NCBI GenBank assembly: GCA_003513005.1
Contig: DOTD01000073.1
Coordinates: 70,368-134,367, forward strand
DNA length: 64,000 bases
DNA from: Desulfotomaculum sp.
GTDB taxonomy: Bacteria; Bacillota; Desulfotomaculia; Desulfotomaculales; Nap2-2B
Direction: 5' to 3'
The stretch's first letter is position 1; every line of letters starts with the position of its first letter. Under the pieces are notes generated by a model. It was not told the origin of the DNA. It was given only the letters and a program-made list of their open reading frames with translations, and made no database searches. Made by a program: the position numbers and the translations under genes. Positions 9,130 to 20,279 of this stretch are shown one piece after another.

Positions 9130-11682
9130 CTACTGAACTTGGGCTGTTACGGGGATCTCACTCGACGTAATACTTACCTTCGAACCCGGGATCAAGAATC
9201 TTAATTGTTGAAATGCCTGGCTGAATGATTGATCTATCGCCGTTGCCTTTTCCAGGAAATCTTTTGATTCCTGTTCCTTCCCCTGATTATCTTTAAGCAG
9301 GGCCAGCCAGAGAAAAGCCTCGCCTTTGTTCTGGTCATCCGCAGCGGCATTTTGTAAATACTTTTCGGCCTCGGCTGGATTGCCCAGAAGCAAGTATGAT
9401 TGACCTTCATATAGCTGTATACCAGGAGTGACAGACAACATGGGACCATCTCTCCACAATTTTTTTTCATCCGCGCTCAGGCCGGACAACCGGTTATTTA
9501 TAAGCGAAGGCACTTTAAGAGTCTCCTGCAGGTATGACCGGGCCGATTCTTTCTTGCCCTGGGCAAGTTCAGATCTTCCAATAACAGTACAAGTTCTGGC
9601 CAGATTCTCATAACCTGAGATGCTATACGGAGCTAGTTCTATCGCCTGTTTGGCATAGCTTAATGACTGGCCGAACTTTCCCGTATACGCAGATAAGGTA
9701 GACAGATCCTGTTTGCAGGAAGAGCTGTAACGGCTCAACTGAGAAGCGCGGCGGGCCTCATCAAAAGCTTTTTGATAATTACCTTCATTGAAATAAAGAC
9801 CGGCCAGTCTTAATCGGTATTCGGCGTACAATGGGTTCCGGGCTGCGGCCATTTGCAAATTCTGTAATGCTTTTTGCGTATTTTGGGTTTGTTTTGCTGT
9901 ATCGGAAGAGTACATATTGGCCGACGCAAGACTCATTCCCAACAAAAGAAATATTAAGCAAACAAACGAAGAAACACTCAATATAACCGGGTTTAGGGGT
10001 TTTGAATTCCTTGCTGAGACAGCCGGTTGTTTCCCGGATTCGTTGGCCTTCCGGCGCTTCTTTTTTCTGCTGGCGCTTTCCTTAATTTCTTTGGATTGTC
10101 TACCTGATATACCCGGCGCCACTTGCTGCCCTTGATCAAAGACCTGATCAGCATTAGGCATGGTTTCCAAAAACCGCATACAGGCAAATAACATCCACAG
10201 AGCCATAGTTAAGGCGGATAAGGAAAGGTTAAAATCTATTAAGGCATGCCCACCGGCCACAACAGCGCCGGCAAACAACGACACAGCCAGTATCCGGCGG
10301 TTACTGTCCGGCGGCGCCGTGCGGTAAACGCGGCGCCCCGTCCGGAGAAACACCGCCCAAATGCCCAGAATAACCAGCAGTCCTATAATCCCTGTCTCAA
10401 CAGCTACTTGAAAATAGTAACTGTGCACTTCTGTAGAATTATATAAGTAATGCTGGAAGGAACGGTAGGCCTCTTCCCATCCGCCTCCTCCCCAACCGAG
10501 GAAGGGGCGGGCCTTAATCATGTCCAGAGCATCCCGGACGAAAAAGAACCTTTCAAAAGCATTCCGCAGGTAACTGAAAGAAGCTATTTGCTTAATCAAT
10601 CCCGGATGCATGGCTGTGCCGATTGCCGCAGCCGCTATGATTACAATTCCCGTACCCGCCAGGGTCCATTTCGTCTTTAAGCGGGATTTCAACCACGTAA
10701 GCATACCCTTGTCCAGCATAAAGTTATATAAATACTGTAAAACGGCAACGACAACTATCCCTGCAAAGAACCACAGCCATGCAAGACCCATCCGCTTGGC
10801 CTGAGCGAGGATGACAAATTTGTAGATGACCGGGTAGGCGATAATACCGGGAACAAGCACATTGATTAATACAGGCAGGCGTTTGGACCAGTCAAGTATC
10901 ACAAGATAAACAATAAATACAACTGCCGCCGCCAGGAGGCCTGCGCGTGACTTGGCGCCAAAAAGGACAACCAGAAGGGTAAAATTGATTAAGACGTACA
11001 AGTACCCATAGAGTTTTATTTTTTGCAGCCATCCCGGCAGTATTTGCTTAAGAAAACGGTCATTGACAGTATCTGCTACGGTTAGAGCGCTATATCTTTG
11101 CCAGAAATATAAACCCAGAAATAAAGCTATAGCCAGATAACTTGAAAGGGCGTTCGGATATTGGAAAGTCGAATAGATCCTGCTGTATAAAAAGCCATCC
11201 TTAAAATAGACCAGGCCGGTGGCGATTGCCAATCCTGCAACGGCCACACCGAAAGCTGCCAGATAAACAGCGTTCAGCATCTGGTGCAGAGATCTTTCAT
11301 CTTTAATCAACTGCACAACCAGCCAGTAAACAGAAAAGTAAAGGATATTTTTGATAAATTCATCAAGGGCAAATCCGTAGTTAGCCGCATTGATCGCAGA
11401 AAACAGATATACTACGGGAAAGGCTGCAATTAAATAATCAAGCGGATGTGATAAAAAGGTATATTCTCTTTCTCCATATTTCCAAAGCCAGGCGAACCAG
11501 ACCAGGATGGATGCCAAGATAAGAAAAACATGCTGGTCCGTGTTAAAAAACAGTCCTCTGAAAAAAGGCGCCAGAACAAGGATACCCGCCAAACCCCAAA
11601 AAGCGGCCTGGTGAGTCCAGGGCTTCGGGATTACGGATACAGACTGAGTTCCTTGTCCTGCCTTGAGCGTAGCTTTTGCCAT
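9130..11682 (-). CDS. O-antigen ligase/polymerase-family membrane protein with TPR tail
   Basis: Large (850 residue) polytopic membrane protein. About twelve hydrophobic segments fill residues 25-500, with the Wzy/WaaL-type signature ARPFLGWGGGGWEEAYRSF and a following HSYYFQVAVETG, typical of the O-antigen ligase (Wzy_C) superfamily. A charged linker with a lysine-rich run (SRKKKRRK, about 535) leads to another membrane helix and a C-terminal region of tetratricopeptide repeats (LQNLQMAAARNPLYAEYRLR, RLAGLYFNEGNYQKAFDEAR and later copies). This architecture is common in Clostridia for polysaccharide polymerases or protein O-glycan ligases. It heads the polysaccharide group. Confidence 0.88.
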   Translation of the reverse strand: MAKATLKAGQGTQSVSVIPKPWTHQAAFWGLAGILVLAPFFRGLFFNTDQHVFLILASILVWFAWLWKYGEREYTFLSHPLDYLIAAFPVVYLFSAINAANYGFALDEFIKNILYFSVYWLVVQLIKDERSLHQMLNAVYLAAFGVAVAGLAIATGLVYFKDGFLYSRIYSTFQYPNALSSYLAIALFLGLYFWQRYSALTVADTVNDRFLKQILPGWLQKIKLYGYLYVLINFTLLVVLFGAKSRAGLLAAAVVFIVYLVILDWSKRLPVLINVLVPGIIAYPVIYKFVILAQAKRMGLAWLWFFAGIVVVAVLQYLYNFMLDKGMLTWLKSRLKTKWTLAGTGIVIIAAAAIGTAMHPGLIKQIASFSYLRNAFERFFFVRDALDMIKARPFLGWGGGGWEEAYRSFQHYLYNSTEVHSYYFQVAVETGIIGLLVILGIWAVFLRTGRRVYRTAPPDSNRRILAVSLFAGAVVAGGHALIDFNLSLSALTMALWMLFACMRFLETMPNADQVFDQGQQVAPGISGRQSKEIKESASRKKKRRKANESGKQPAVSARNSKPLNPVILSVSSFVCLIFLLLGMSLASANMYSSDTAKQTQNTQKALQNLQMAAARNPLYAEYRLRLAGLYFNEGNYQKAFDEARRASQLSRYSSSCKQDLSTLSAYTGKFGQSLSYAKQAIELAPYSISGYENLARTCTVIGRSELAQGKKESARSYLQETLKVPSLINNRLSGLSADEKKLWRDGPMLSVTPGIQLYEGQSYLLLGNPAEAEKYLQNAAADDQNKGEAFLWLALLKDNQGKEQESKDFLEKATAIDQSFSQAFQQLRFLIPGSKVSITSSEIPVTAQVQ

Positions 11683-11811
11683 CTATTAACAATACCCCTT
11701 CAACAAATTATTGATTTATTAAGGATATTTCTCCGGCCTTTGACAGTATTCCTGCTCATAAAACATTTTTTTGAATTACTGCAATTAAAAATGTTGCCCG
11801 CAGCCGGTAAA

Positions 11812-11850
11812 TAAAAAGGGCCGGATATCTTTAAAAAGATACGGCCTTTA
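11812..11850 (-). terminator. Rho-independent terminator after the coiled-coil gene
   Basis: Read on the minus strand, AAAGGCCGTATC and a complementary arm ending GGCCCTTT form an imperfect stem followed by TTTTTATTT. It lies downstream of the gene ending at 11928 and upstream of the O-antigen-ligase gene, separating the two transcription units. The rest of 11683-11927 shows no gene. Confidence 0.7.
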
Positions 11851-11927
11851 CAAAAACCGGTAAATATACCGAAATCATTTGTATTAAATTAGCAAAACGC
11901 CCCCTGTTCGTTTATTAAGAAACTCAG

Positions 11928-13337
11928 TTACATTAAAATGTATTTTATGAACCAGTTCTTTGCCGCATATAGTTTCAAGACCAGCTTAATTAACGGAGAT
12001 CTTAATTCTCTTTGCAATCTCCTGTATTCCTCACGTGAATTGATCAAATCCTGCTGGAGAAAACGGAGGGAATGCCCTAAATCTTCTTCATTTCTTAAAG
12101 CTTCCTGCAGATTGTTGTTTAAGGTGTCTATCTCCTCCTGCAGCACAGTTTCTTTCTTGCTGATCATTTCTTTTGAGCGTTCGAGTCTCTGGCGCAATTC
12201 AATTATTTCTGTCTGAAGTTCGGCTACTTTTGTAGTATGCCGCTCTTTCAACTCAGCCAGACGTGTTTTATTCTCCCTGTCCCTCTCCTGGTATTGCTGC
12301 AGCCGTGCCTGTAATGCCTCAATATTTCCCTGGGCTTGAACCAGCGCCTCTTTATGCTGATATTTCTCAGCTTCTTTTTCACGCGCCTTTTTTACCCAAA
12401 GCCGGCACTGGTACAGGATGCTGTTCGCTTTCGCCTCAAGCTTGTTTATGTGCCCCCTGTACCTGAAAATCTCTTTCTTGCGCAGGTTGAGCAGCAGGTC
12501 TTTTTCCGCCATTTGGGTAACCATCTGCTCGTGCCGGCCAATTTCTTCAGCCCTCAAAGCCAGAGCGGCAGCCGCTTCTTTATGAGCCAGGGCGATTTCG
12601 TCCAGCCTCTCTTTTAAGACAGACTCTCTCTTCTGCATTTGATCCCTGTATCGTGACCAGGACGCTTTTTGCCTGATTAAGACGTTTAAAAATTTTTTCA
12701 TCATCTTCTCATAGACCACTCGCAAAGTTGGGTTATAGGACCAAATTCCATCTGCAACCTTTTGAAAATAGGGGAATTTGTGGAGCATGTCTTCCACGTC
12801 TTTTAATCTTGTTTGACGCCAGACAGATACAACTTCGAATATCTGCTGGGCTGACAGGCCGGCGGGGTAAAGCTTCAATGACTTGATGACCATGTCTTTT
12901 AAAGAATATAAAGCAGCTTCGACTTCCCATTCCGTCAATCCCCAATGACCGTTCTGCAGTTGAATAAAGCGGCCGTCGGAAATAAGACTGCCCTCCTCGG
13001 CAATAATTCTCTTGAAATTTTTATTTTTGCCTTTTGCATTCCCACCCCGCATAACTTCCTTTAAGTTCAACGGCTGCTGCCTCTTTAAAAGAAGGGCGTA
13101 AAAGGCGTCGTTTTCCCGTCTGCCTTCAAGGTTTAAACGCCAGGAATTTTTTTGATCACGAAAGAAACAGGAATGCTGGCGCAAACACAGGATTATTTTA
13201 TTTTCAATCTTTGCCGGTTCATAATCCTGTATCATTTTTTGTTGAACATATGGGGTTAACTCAGCCACATTCAGGGTTTCGAAAAAAAACAGCGTTTTTT
13301 TAAGAACATCGTTAAGAGAGTAAAGTTCCCCCGCCAT
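11928..13337 (-). CDS. Winged-helix-repeat plus coiled-coil protein, function unknown
   Basis: I do not recognise a named family. The 469-residue protein has two parts. Residues 1-200 contain three similar units of about 65 residues, each ending in a basic-aromatic beta-hairpin-like segment (NSWRLN, GHWGLTEWE, GIWSYNP), which resembles HARE-HTH/RpoE-delta winged helices. Residues about 215-450 are an almost continuous heptad-rich coiled coil full of E, K, R, Q and L. The tail PLIKLVLKLYAAKNWFIKYI could be membrane-associated. ATG at 13337 is chosen because AGGTGG lies seven bases upstream; an in-frame TTG at 13370 has no site. It may be a chromosome- or envelope-associated scaffold, but this is a guess. 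Confidence 0.8.
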   Translation of the reverse strand: MAGELYSLNDVLKKTLFFFETLNVAELTPYVQQKMIQDYEPAKIENKIILCLRQHSCFFRDQKNSWRLNLEGRRENDAFYALLLKRQQPLNLKEVMRGGNAKGKNKNFKRIIAEEGSLISDGRFIQLQNGHWGLTEWEVEAALYSLKDMVIKSLKLYPAGLSAQQIFEVVSVWRQTRLKDVEDMLHKFPYFQKVADGIWSYNPTLRVVYEKMMKKFLNVLIRQKASWSRYRDQMQKRESVLKERLDEIALAHKEAAAALALRAEEIGRHEQMVTQMAEKDLLLNLRKKEIFRYRGHINKLEAKANSILYQCRLWVKKAREKEAEKYQHKEALVQAQGNIEALQARLQQYQERDRENKTRLAELKERHTTKVAELQTEIIELRQRLERSKEMISKKETVLQEEIDTLNNNLQEALRNEEDLGHSLRFLQQDLINSREEYRRLQRELRSPLIKLVLKLYAAKNWFIKYILM

Positions 13338-13518
13338 ATATAAACCACCTTTCCCAAGATCCTCTTCCAAATGAAATAATTTGATATAAGATAATTCAAT
13401 TGGTAATTACTACTTTCCTTTAAAAATACAGATAAATATTCCACTATTTACCTGCACAAACTGTAAAATAACGAACAAAATCTTGCCCATGCCCAAAAAT
13501 ACGTCAATATAGTTCAGG

Positions 13519-13571
13519 TAAATAAAAAATCCAGCAGGATATTTCTTTCGAAATAAACCAAACTGGATTTT
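13519..13571 (-). terminator. Rho-independent terminator of guaB
   Basis: On the minus strand AAAATCCAG (13563-13571) pairs with CTGGATTTT (13526-13534) and is followed by a T-rich run (TTTTTTATTT). It starts about 20 bases after the guaB stop codon. The remaining spacer to 13337 has no recognisable gene. Confidence 0.75.
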
Positions 13572-13593
13572 GCTAACTTAATTTATTATGTTT

Positions 13594-15072
<1,479 letters not shown>

Positions 15073-15091
15073 TTAATCAAATTTGCCTTTT

Positions 15092-15100
15092 ATTATAGCA
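15092..15100 (-). promoter_or_regulatory. Extended -10 promoter of guaB
   Basis: The minus strand reads TGCTATAAT, an extended -10 (TGn plus perfect TATAAT), about 40 bases before the guaB start codon. No good -35 is visible because the preceding bases belong to a terminator-like hairpin, which fits an extended -10 promoter that does not need one. Confidence 0.55.
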
Positions 15101-15101
15101 T

Positions 15102-15128
15102 AAAGGACTGGCCCCGGGCCAGTCCTTT
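15102..15128 (-). terminator. Strong palindrome between the PNPOx-like gene and guaB
   Basis: AAAGGACTGGCC pairs with GGCCAGTCCTTT around a three-base centre. It ends the upstream gene (stop at 15150) and directly abuts the guaB extended -10. Only three T residues follow on the minus strand, so termination efficiency is uncertain. Confidence 0.55.
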
Positions 15129-15149
15129 GGTTGACCAAACTTCTAATAA

Positions 15150-15512
15150 TTAAAAAGCAAGGGCTTCATCTACATTAATTATTATTACATGGTTGATGGT
15201 TCCGCGTTCAGCATATTCCTTTTTAAATTTTTCAAAAAGGGCGCCGGAAGTAACAATTTCAGCCTTGCCCCAGACGCGCCACCCTTTTCTGGTTGCAGGA
15301 TCAAAAGCCGTAGCAGATATAAAGGGATTCTCCTGCAGGTTTTTTACAGTGCGCGGCGATCTCAAATTGACAAAAACCACACGTTCGTCATCAAGAAGGC
15401 GCAGTGAGCCTTTCAAGGAAACATTCGGCATGCCGTTCTTATCAGCGGTTGCCACCAGGGCCGGTTTATACTCTCCAATAGCTTTAATAACTTCCTCTGC
15501 CATTTTAGCCAT
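15150..15512 (-). CDS. Pyridoxamine 5'-phosphate oxidase-family (FMN-binding split barrel) protein
   Basis: Small 120-residue cytoplasmic protein of the FMN-binding split-barrel fold. Visible features are ALVATADKNGMPNVSLKGS (strands 1-2), VVFVNLRSPRTVKNLQENP and the strand AWRVWGKAEIV-like segment (KGWRVWGKAEIVTSG). Such short members often bind FMN, F420 or haem and their substrates are mostly unknown. It is not the biosynthetic PdxH, which is about 200 residues. A good ribosome site (GGAGGG) precedes the start. Confidence 0.85.
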   Translation of the reverse strand: MAKMAEEVIKAIGEYKPALVATADKNGMPNVSLKGSLRLLDDERVVFVNLRSPRTVKNLQENPFISATAFDPATRKGWRVWGKAEIVTSGALFEKFKKEYAERGTINHVIIINVDEALAF

Positions 15513-15612
15513 CCAAACTATCCCTCCTTAATTATTGCAGAAAAAAGATTTTCCCCTTTAACCAGTATAAAGTCAGGCAATAAACAGTGTCAACTTATAA
15601 ATCCTTGAACGT

Positions 15613-16836
15613 TTAGTTCCTGTACCTCCTGCTCAGCCGGCGTTTCCTGCGTTTGGCAACGCAATAAACCTCACGGGCGGCAAATGTTAACAGCAGGCCG
15701 GCGATCAAAATGATTACACTCTTTTCCGGCAAACTTTTTACCGGATCCTTGACAAAAAGCTTAACTTTTCCGACTTCCTGCCCCCCAGATGTAAGAACCA
15801 GATGGCCTACTTCCTGCCCGGCGGCCAAAGGCGCTTTAATTCCATTGTACAGTTCAACGCTGCGCTTAATTTGTTCTTTTTGCCCTTTTTGAAAGTTGTA
15901 ATAAAACGAACTGCCGGTATAAACATCAACTTTACTGACACCGCGGCTTACACCGATGGTGATAACCTTCTCCATATCCCTGACCACTAAATCGGAAACA
16001 AAGTTATCGAAACCATAATCCAGAAGGACACCTGCGTCTTCATAGAGGGTGCTTGCCTGATTATTCAGCAAAACAGCGATAAGTTCCCGGCCATCCTTTT
16101 CGGCGGCGGCTGCAAGACACTGCCCGGATTCGTTTGTGTAGCCCGTTTTTACACCTGTAGCCCCCTGGTACCGGCTCAGCAAGCGGTTATGGTTCCACAA
16201 ATCCTCCTGGGGCGGACCAATGGACCTGTCCGCATCCGGCCTGCTGATTTTTTTTATGCGTGTCCCTACTATTTCTCTAAAGACCGGATTTTGCATCGCA
16301 TAGCGGGTAATCAGGGCGAGGTCATAGGCAGTCGTATAATGCTTGGGATCCGTCAAACCGTGAGGGTTGTTAAAATTACTATCCAGAGCTCCTACCGATT
16401 TTGCTTTTACATTCATCAAATCTCCAAAATCCTCTATTGAACCGGACAAATGGATGGCGATACTTTCAGCAGCGTCGTTTGCCGAAGCCATCATCAGCGC
16501 ATAGAGAAGATCTTCAAGCGTTAATTTTTCACCTTCCTGAAGACCTATCCTGGAACCGTCAACCAGACAAGCCTCCCTCGCAACAGTCACCTTGTCTGAC
16601 AGGTTACCCTTTTCCAGGGCTACATCAGCAGTAAGGATTTTTGTAGTACTTGCGGGAAACATATGCCTGCTCATATTTTTTTGATAAAGCACCTGTCCGT
16701 TACCGGCATCCATCAGGACAACCGCTTCAGCTGTTGTATCGGGCTCTTTTACGGCGGCGGCCGTCAACGGAAAAAGAAAGATTTCAAGGATGAAATAAAA
16801 ACAGACAAAAAGAAAAAGACGCTTCTTTCCCGGCAT
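15613..16836 (-). CDS. D-alanyl-D-alanine carboxypeptidase (DacF/PBP5 type)
   Basis: Penicillin-binding protein that trims the terminal D-Ala of peptidoglycan stem peptides on the outer face of the membrane. The 407 residues show a signal peptide (about 1-28), the SxxK motif at S63-TTK66, SAN at 118-120 and KTG at 230-232, all in the expected order, then the C-terminal PBP5-type beta domain and a hydrophobic helix near residue 375 followed by an arginine-rich tail, consistent with membrane anchoring. In spore formers DacF-type enzymes act on cortex, but vegetative DacA is also possible. Confidence 0.93.
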   Translation of the reverse strand: MPGKKRLFLFVCFYFILEIFLFPLTAAAVKEPDTTAEAVVLMDAGNGQVLYQKNMSRHMFPASTTKILTADVALEKGNLSDKVTVAREACLVDGSRIGLQEGEKLTLEDLLYALMMASANDAAESIAIHLSGSIEDFGDLMNVKAKSVGALDSNFNNPHGLTDPKHYTTAYDLALITRYAMQNPVFREIVGTRIKKISRPDADRSIGPPQEDLWNHNRLLSRYQGATGVKTGYTNESGQCLAAAAEKDGRELIAVLLNNQASTLYEDAGVLLDYGFDNFVSDLVVRDMEKVITIGVSRGVSKVDVYTGSSFYYNFQKGQKEQIKRSVELYNGIKAPLAAGQEVGHLVLTSGGQEVGKVKLFVKDPVKSLPEKSVIILIAGLLLTFAAREVYCVAKRRKRRLSRRYRN

Positions 16837-16998
16837 ATTCTCCCCCGTTTAGATTAATTCCATAAAATTATATAGTTAAACGGAACAATAATCAACAAGC
16901 TGGATATATACTCCTTTACACGAGAATGCTTCCAAATTTACATACCCTATTATATAATTTATAAGTTACTTTACTTTAACAAGACAGGTCGTTTAACT

Positions 16999-18189
16999 TT
17001 GAGATCTTTACTATTGCTGTTGTTCTTAACGGAATTTGCCAGGGGAGCGTTCTTTTATACATTTCTCCCCATCTGGATCGTCAACGATCTTTCCGTGTCT
17101 ATCACAATTGCCGGGCTTACCGTATCGGCCCACTATTTATCTGAAACTCTCTTTAAAACTATCGCAGGCTGGGAATTTGACCGCCTGGGATGCCGTATTC
17201 TTATAGGCGGCCTATTCCTGTCTTTGCTTTCTCTTATAATAATCAAACTCTGGCCTGTCCCGGCTGTATTAATCGGCGGCGCCGCTCTGTTTGGTTTCGG
17301 TTTTTCCCCGGTATGGCTTGGAGTAATAAGCAGGGTTGCTCCCGTTAGAATTCCCAACAGGGCTTCACGCATCAGCCTGGTTTTTTCATCCTGGATGGCC
17401 GGCGCCGGTGGAGGAATGGTCAGTATAAATTTCTTCATGTCAAAAAGCCATGATCTTATCTACTGGCTGATCGTTATCTTGTGGGCGCTTTCTCTGCCGG
17501 TCGCCTGGTTTGCCGCTGCTAATAAAAACAATTTGCCGGAACCGGCAGCTAAAGATCCCCAGGGATTCTTAAATGCGCTCAAGAAAATATCCTCCAGCAA
17601 CCTGACCAGACTGCTGATTCCGGGAATGTTCCTGCAGACTCTGGCAGCAGGTCTTCTCCTGCCTGTTTTACCTATTTTTGCACAAAAGAGTTTGCTTCTT
17701 AGTCATAACCAGTACGGCATGCTCTTGCTTATAGGAGGCGCCGCTACAGTTATATCGCTTTTACCAATGGGTTACCTGGCAGACCGCCTGGCTTTAAAAG
17801 CGCTGCTGGCCACGGGTTTCGGGGCAAGCAGCCTGATGCTTATCCTGTTGACTTATTGCCATGGATTCAAGGAAATTATTTGTGCAGCGGTACTGCTTGG
17901 CTTTTCATACGCCATGGTTCTTCCGGCCTGGAACTCGCTTTTAGCTAAAATTGTCCCTCCGGAAAGCCAGGCTACCGGATGGGGCGTATTTGCCACGATT
18001 GAGGGCCTGGGAATAACTTTTGGCCCTGCCCTGGGAGCTTTCGCAGCAGGCAGAATCGGGCTTAACGCTACTTTAATCATGTCAGCCTGTGTTTTGCTGA
18101 TTGCGGCATTTTTCTATTTGCTATGTCCGTTTGAAAAGATGCTTGTTAACAAACAGCAGGGGGTATCCCTCAATGGACCTGGTTTTTGA
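16999..18189 (+). CDS. MFS transporter
   Basis: A 396-residue major facilitator with about twelve hydrophobic helices. The family loop between helices 2 and 3 reads GWEFDRLGCRILIGG, and the matching loop in the second half is GYLADRLALKALLATG. The start codon is TTG at 16999. The stop lies 17 bases inside the following deacetylase gene, implying translational coupling. The substrate cannot be predicted; coupling to a cell-wall enzyme gives only a weak hint of an envelope-related compound. Confidence 0.9.
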   Translation: MRSLLLLLFLTEFARGAFFYTFLPIWIVNDLSVSITIAGLTVSAHYLSETLFKTIAGWEFDRLGCRILIGGLFLSLLSLIIIKLWPVPAVLIGGAALFGFGFSPVWLGVISRVAPVRIPNRASRISLVFSSWMAGAGGGMVSINFFMSKSHDLIYWLIVILWALSLPVAWFAAANKNNLPEPAAKDPQGFLNALKKISSSNLTRLLIPGMFLQTLAAGLLLPVLPIFAQKSLLLSHNQYGMLLLIGGAATVISLLPMGYLADRLALKALLATGFGASSLMLILLTYCHGFKEIICAAVLLGFSYAMVLPAWNSLLAKIVPPESQATGWGVFATIEGLGITFGPALGAFAAGRIGLNATLIMSACVLLIAAFFYLLCPFEKMLVNKQQGVSLNGPGF

Positions 18190-19432
18190 GATAATTGTCT
18201 ATTTTTTATTTGTTTATGCCTTTATGCCTACCATTCTGGCCAGGATATTCCACATCGGCGCATTTTTCCAGGGATCCCGAAACGAAAATAAAGTATTCAT
18301 AACTTTTGACGACGGACCTGATATCCTTTATACGCCCCGCATCCTGGATATTTTAAAAGAAACCCGAACCAAAGCCTGCTTTTTTGTCCTTGGGAAAAAG
18401 GCCAGGGCGCATCCCGAAATTCTCCAACGCATCCAGGCGGAGGGGCATGAGGTAGGAAGCCACGGATACGACCATAAATTTCCCTGGTTTCTCAGCCCGT
18501 TGGGCACAAAAAAAGATTTAATGGAGACTTCCTCCATTATTACCGAAATAACCGGCGAACCCCCGCATTTCTACAGACCGCCCTGGGGAGTCCTTAATTT
18601 ATTTTCCTGGTTTTTTCTTAAAGGCCAGCGGATCGTGCTATGGTCCTTTATGAGTTGGGACTGGACCAGAGGGTCCACGACCGGTTCAATCGCCAACCGG
18701 GTTCTTTCCAGAGTAAAAAACGGTTCAGTTTTAATTTTTCACGATAGTGACAAAACACCGGGCAGCGCTCCAAAAACCCCCGAAGCTGTTATTAAAATTC
18801 TTCCGATAGTAATTCAGGAAATAAAAAACAGGGGGCTGCAGGCAGCCGCCCTGTCAGAGCTGAACCTTGAAAAAAAGAAAAAATTATCCTACGCTTTATT
18901 TGAAAAATGGGACCATACCGCCCTTCGTCTGATGGGCGTTAAAGACCTGTCTGACAAAGGGCGGCCAACGGTTTTCCGGATAGCGCTGCGTAAATTCAGA
19001 GGCAAACAATTACCTTTGCCGGACGGAACAATTCTCAAGAAAGGAGACCTGGTTGTAGAATTACACTTGAATAACAGCTTTTTCAAACAGTTCGGTGAAA
19101 AAAATGAACTTTTAACGCTCGGCCTTTTAGCCAAGCAAAAAGTCATGCACGACTTGCCGGCAGTCGCAAGATGGATAGACGCAAATCCCCGCTGCGATGA
19201 AATAAAGGCGATAACCGGCTTGACCATTATCAACCGCGGCAGTCAGCAGGCAGGATTTCACTCTTTTGATCTCCCGCCTTTAAAAGGTTTACTGATCAGG
19301 CTGTACGAGAGTATGGTCGTAATGATGTTTCATCCTTCGGGATACCGCCGTATTACAAGGTATTGGAAGAAACTAATCCCGAAGTATCTCGTCATGAGTA
19401 AAAAAGAGCTCTTCAGGAAGTACCTCATTTAA
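18173..19432 (+). CDS. NodB-type polysaccharide deacetylase with YkoP-like C-terminal domain
   Basis: Membrane-anchored carbohydrate esterase 4 enzyme, removing acetyl groups from N-acetylated glycans. The 419 residues begin with a hydrophobic helix (about 3-28), then motif 1 TFDDGPD (44-50), motif 2 HGYDH with metal ligands H97 and H101, RPPWG further on, and IFHDSD near the end of the domain. The remaining about 180 residues (LRLMGVKDLSDKGRPTVFRI onward) resemble the Bacillus YkoP family. ATG at 18173, with AGGGGG upstream, overlaps the end of the MFS gene. It converges with the nitroreductase gene, overlapping it by eight bases. Confidence 0.9.
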   Translation: MDLVFEIIVYFLFVYAFMPTILARIFHIGAFFQGSRNENKVFITFDDGPDILYTPRILDILKETRTKACFFVLGKKARAHPEILQRIQAEGHEVGSHGYDHKFPWFLSPLGTKKDLMETSSIITEITGEPPHFYRPPWGVLNLFSWFFLKGQRIVLWSFMSWDWTRGSTTGSIANRVLSRVKNGSVLIFHDSDKTPGSAPKTPEAVIKILPIVIQEIKNRGLQAAALSELNLEKKKKLSYALFEKWDHTALRLMGVKDLSDKGRPTVFRIALRKFRGKQLPLPDGTILKKGDLVVELHLNNSFFKQFGEKNELLTLGLLAKQKVMHDLPAVARWIDANPRCDEIKAITGLTIINRGSQQAGFHSFDLPPLKGLLIRLYESMVVMMFHPSGYRRITRYWKKLIPKYLVMSKKELFRKYLI

Positions 19433-20042
19433 TGAAAGAAGTTATTTCCTCAAGCGGACGGAGATTCCTCGGCGGGGATATATAGTCGGACCAACCCAAA
19501 GCAACCAGGGCAGCCAAACTGCGGGGAGGCTTAACCTCTAATAGTTCCTCAAGGTCTGGCCTGGCAACCATCGGGCCTGTCAGCCAACAGCCGCCGTATC
19601 CCCTGGAATGCGCAGCCAGAAGAAGATTCTGTATAGCGGCGCCGACGGACTGCAAATCCGGACGGCAGCGCAGAGAATCAACCTCATATTCGGAATACCC
19701 GACTTTAAACAACATATTATCTAGAACGGTGCGGTATTTGAATGTGGTTACTGCAAGAACTACCGGAGCCCTGGAAAACCACATGACAATTTTTTTAGGA
19801 TCTGATTGAAATTTTTCATTAACTTGACGGGCAAGCGAGTCAATTTTCTGTGATACAAGCTGGCTCATTTTTTCTTTAATTTCCTGATTTTTTATAATAA
19901 TAAAGTGCCACATCTGTTGATCGCCGGAACTGGGAGCATATGAGGCTAGTTCAATCAGGCTTAAAATTTCGGAATCCGGCAGATCATCTTTTTTATATCT
20001 TCTTATACTGCGGCGTTCCCGCACCACTTGGTCAAATTCCAT
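19425..20042 (-). CDS. Nitroreductase-family flavoprotein
   Basis: FMN-dependent oxidoreductase, 205 residues. The N-terminus VVRERRSIRRYKKDDLPD is the classical FMN phosphate-binding segment, followed by ASYAPSSGDQQMWHFIII, and GAAIQNLLLAAHSRGYGGCW provides the dimer-interface/FMN helix. The physiological substrate of such enzymes is generally unknown; enzymes of this type reduce quinones, nitro compounds or flavins. Single gene, convergent with the deacetylase gene. Confidence 0.92.
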   Translation of the reverse strand: MEFDQVVRERRSIRRYKKDDLPDSEILSLIELASYAPSSGDQQMWHFIIIKNQEIKEKMSQLVSQKIDSLARQVNEKFQSDPKKIVMWFSRAPVVLAVTTFKYRTVLDNMLFKVGYSEYEVDSLRCRPDLQSVGAAIQNLLLAAHSRGYGGCWLTGPMVARPDLEELLEVKPPRSLAALVALGWSDYISPPRNLRPLEEITSFIK

Positions 20043-20172
20043 TCAGCCATACCTTCCCTTCGTCTCTCGGTTTTTTAAAGTATCTTATCCTCCATCAGCC
20101 GGCTTTGTCAAACTCGCTGCCGGCAACGCCATGCCCATTGAACAGTTTAACTGAATACTTTCTATATAAAGG

Positions 20173-20201
20173 TTGTTTTTCGATAGAATTATGAGTAAAA
20201 T
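20173..20201 (+). promoter_or_regulatory. Predicted promoter of the acyl-CoA ligase gene
   Basis: TTGTTT (20173-20178) and TAAAAT (20196-20201) are separated by 17 bases, about 80 bases before the ATG at 20280. No operator-like palindrome is obvious in the leader. Confidence 0.4.
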
Positions 20202-20279
20202 TAAGATGCTTGCAGGAATTTGTTAAATTATGAAGAAATAATTAGGGCAAACACCGAGGTATGTAAAGGAGGTTAAAAT

